Positions 49,929 to 50,081 of a DNA stretch of 50,081 bases are shown here, piece by piece (within the stretch, counting starts at the first letter, position 1; the number at the start of each line of letters is the position of its first letter). The stretch is from Bacteroidales bacterium (GTDB lineage Bacteria > Bacteroidota > Bacteroidia > Bacteroidales > UBA932): contig JAFYVM010000052.1 of the NCBI GenBank assembly GCA_017549145.1, forward strand, positions 1 to 50,081, in the 5' to 3' direction. Made by a program: the position numbers and the translations under genes. The notes beneath the pieces are model-generated. The model searched no databases, was not told the origin of the DNA, and saw nothing but the letters and a program-made list of their open reading frames with translations.

Positions 49929-50053
49929 TAGATAAACCGGAATTTGTGCGTCACGCCAATGTCTGTTTTTGCATCTATAAGGAAGTATCAGGTTTATACG
50001 TGCGTTATATATTAAACTCAAGTATATGAAACTTTTTTTCAGATAATCTTATT

Positions 50054-50061
50054 TACATTTG
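50054..50061 (+). promoter_or_regulatory. possible -7 promoter element at the window end
   Basis: TACATTTG fits TAnnTTTG. An ATG at 50067 follows too closely for a normal leader, so the gene it serves probably starts beyond the window. Confidence 0.35.
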
Positions 50062-50081
50062 CAATTATGACCGTAGGTCCT

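Noticed and set aside
49945-49970. Possible third copy of the 32-bp hairpin repeat
   Set aside because: Only a GTGCGT and CGCCAAT fragment matches; the right arm is missing.
1-50081. CRISPR arrays, rRNA, tRNA and tmRNA genes
   Set aside because: No regularly spaced repeats and no recognisable rRNA, tRNA or tmRNA sequence was seen on either strand by reading; a covariance-model scan would be needed to exclude a missed tRNA.

Overview
The window reads as a piece of chromosome from a gut- or oral-type member of the order Bacteroidales (Bacteroidota). The evidence is the repeated Bacteroidota-type promoter core (TAnnTTTG, sometimes with TTTG 19-21 bp upstream), the lack of Shine-Dalgarno-like starts, an STN-domain TonB-dependent receptor paired with a DUF4249 lipoprotein, a fimbrillin-like/beta-helix lipoprotein, a fused NagB/PIG-L protein, and many carbohydrate-active enzymes. 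I cannot name a genus.

Layout. Bases 1-278 are the 3' end of an IS3-family element. Bases 314-6906 (minus strand) hold an acyltransferase, a cytoplasmic GH13 enzyme, and the pair nagB-like/pgm. Bases 7030-12474 are a uronate module: an exported GH88 unsaturated glucuronyl hydrolase is divergent from kdgK-kdgA-nfnA-nfnB (KDG kinase, KDPG aldolase and the two subunits of an NfnAB-type transhydrogenase). Bases 12674-19626 (minus) hold a membrane protein with pta, a choloylglycine-hydrolase-family enzyme, and the DUF4249/TonB receptor pair. Bases 19753-22904 (plus) are a tight four-gene operon: S1/P1 nuclease, YhhQ-type queuosine-precursor transporter, M15 peptidase with an active-site deletion, EIIC_2-type membrane protein. 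Bases 23103-26583 (minus) are a large beta-helix lipoprotein preceded by a 47-codon gene.

Bases 26656-27622 are decaying DNA with remnants of a permuted-papain (YiiX-like) enzyme and a LytS-type histidine kinase, plus one copy of a 32-bp hairpin repeat. Housekeeping-type genes follow: acyl-CoA ligase, hemolysin III, a truncated patatin, a cation/proton antiporter, CstA, a NYN protein and two secreted unknowns. Bases 35454-40047 are an operon of GH27 alpha-galactosidase, ATP-grasp-like protein, murQ and an MFS transporter, probably for scavenging sugars and recycling peptidoglycan amino sugars. Bases 40126-41960 are guanine deaminase plus an NCS2 purine permease.

Bases about 42369-49928 look like an accessory island. 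A three-gene operon is led by a GyrB/ParE-like ATPase-transducer protein that lacks TOPRIM. Next to it is a stand-alone DnaE fingers-region protein interrupted by one in-frame TAG. Then come a PD-(D/E)XK nuclease, a WYL-domain regulator whose promoter lies on a near-perfect 37-bp palindrome, a DEDDh exonuclease, unknown small proteins, a frameshifted gene and several tiny membrane proteins. Two truncated relatives of core replication proteins beside nucleases and a WYL regulator are the best candidate for an undescribed system here; a role in phage defence, toxin decoy or replication control is inference only.
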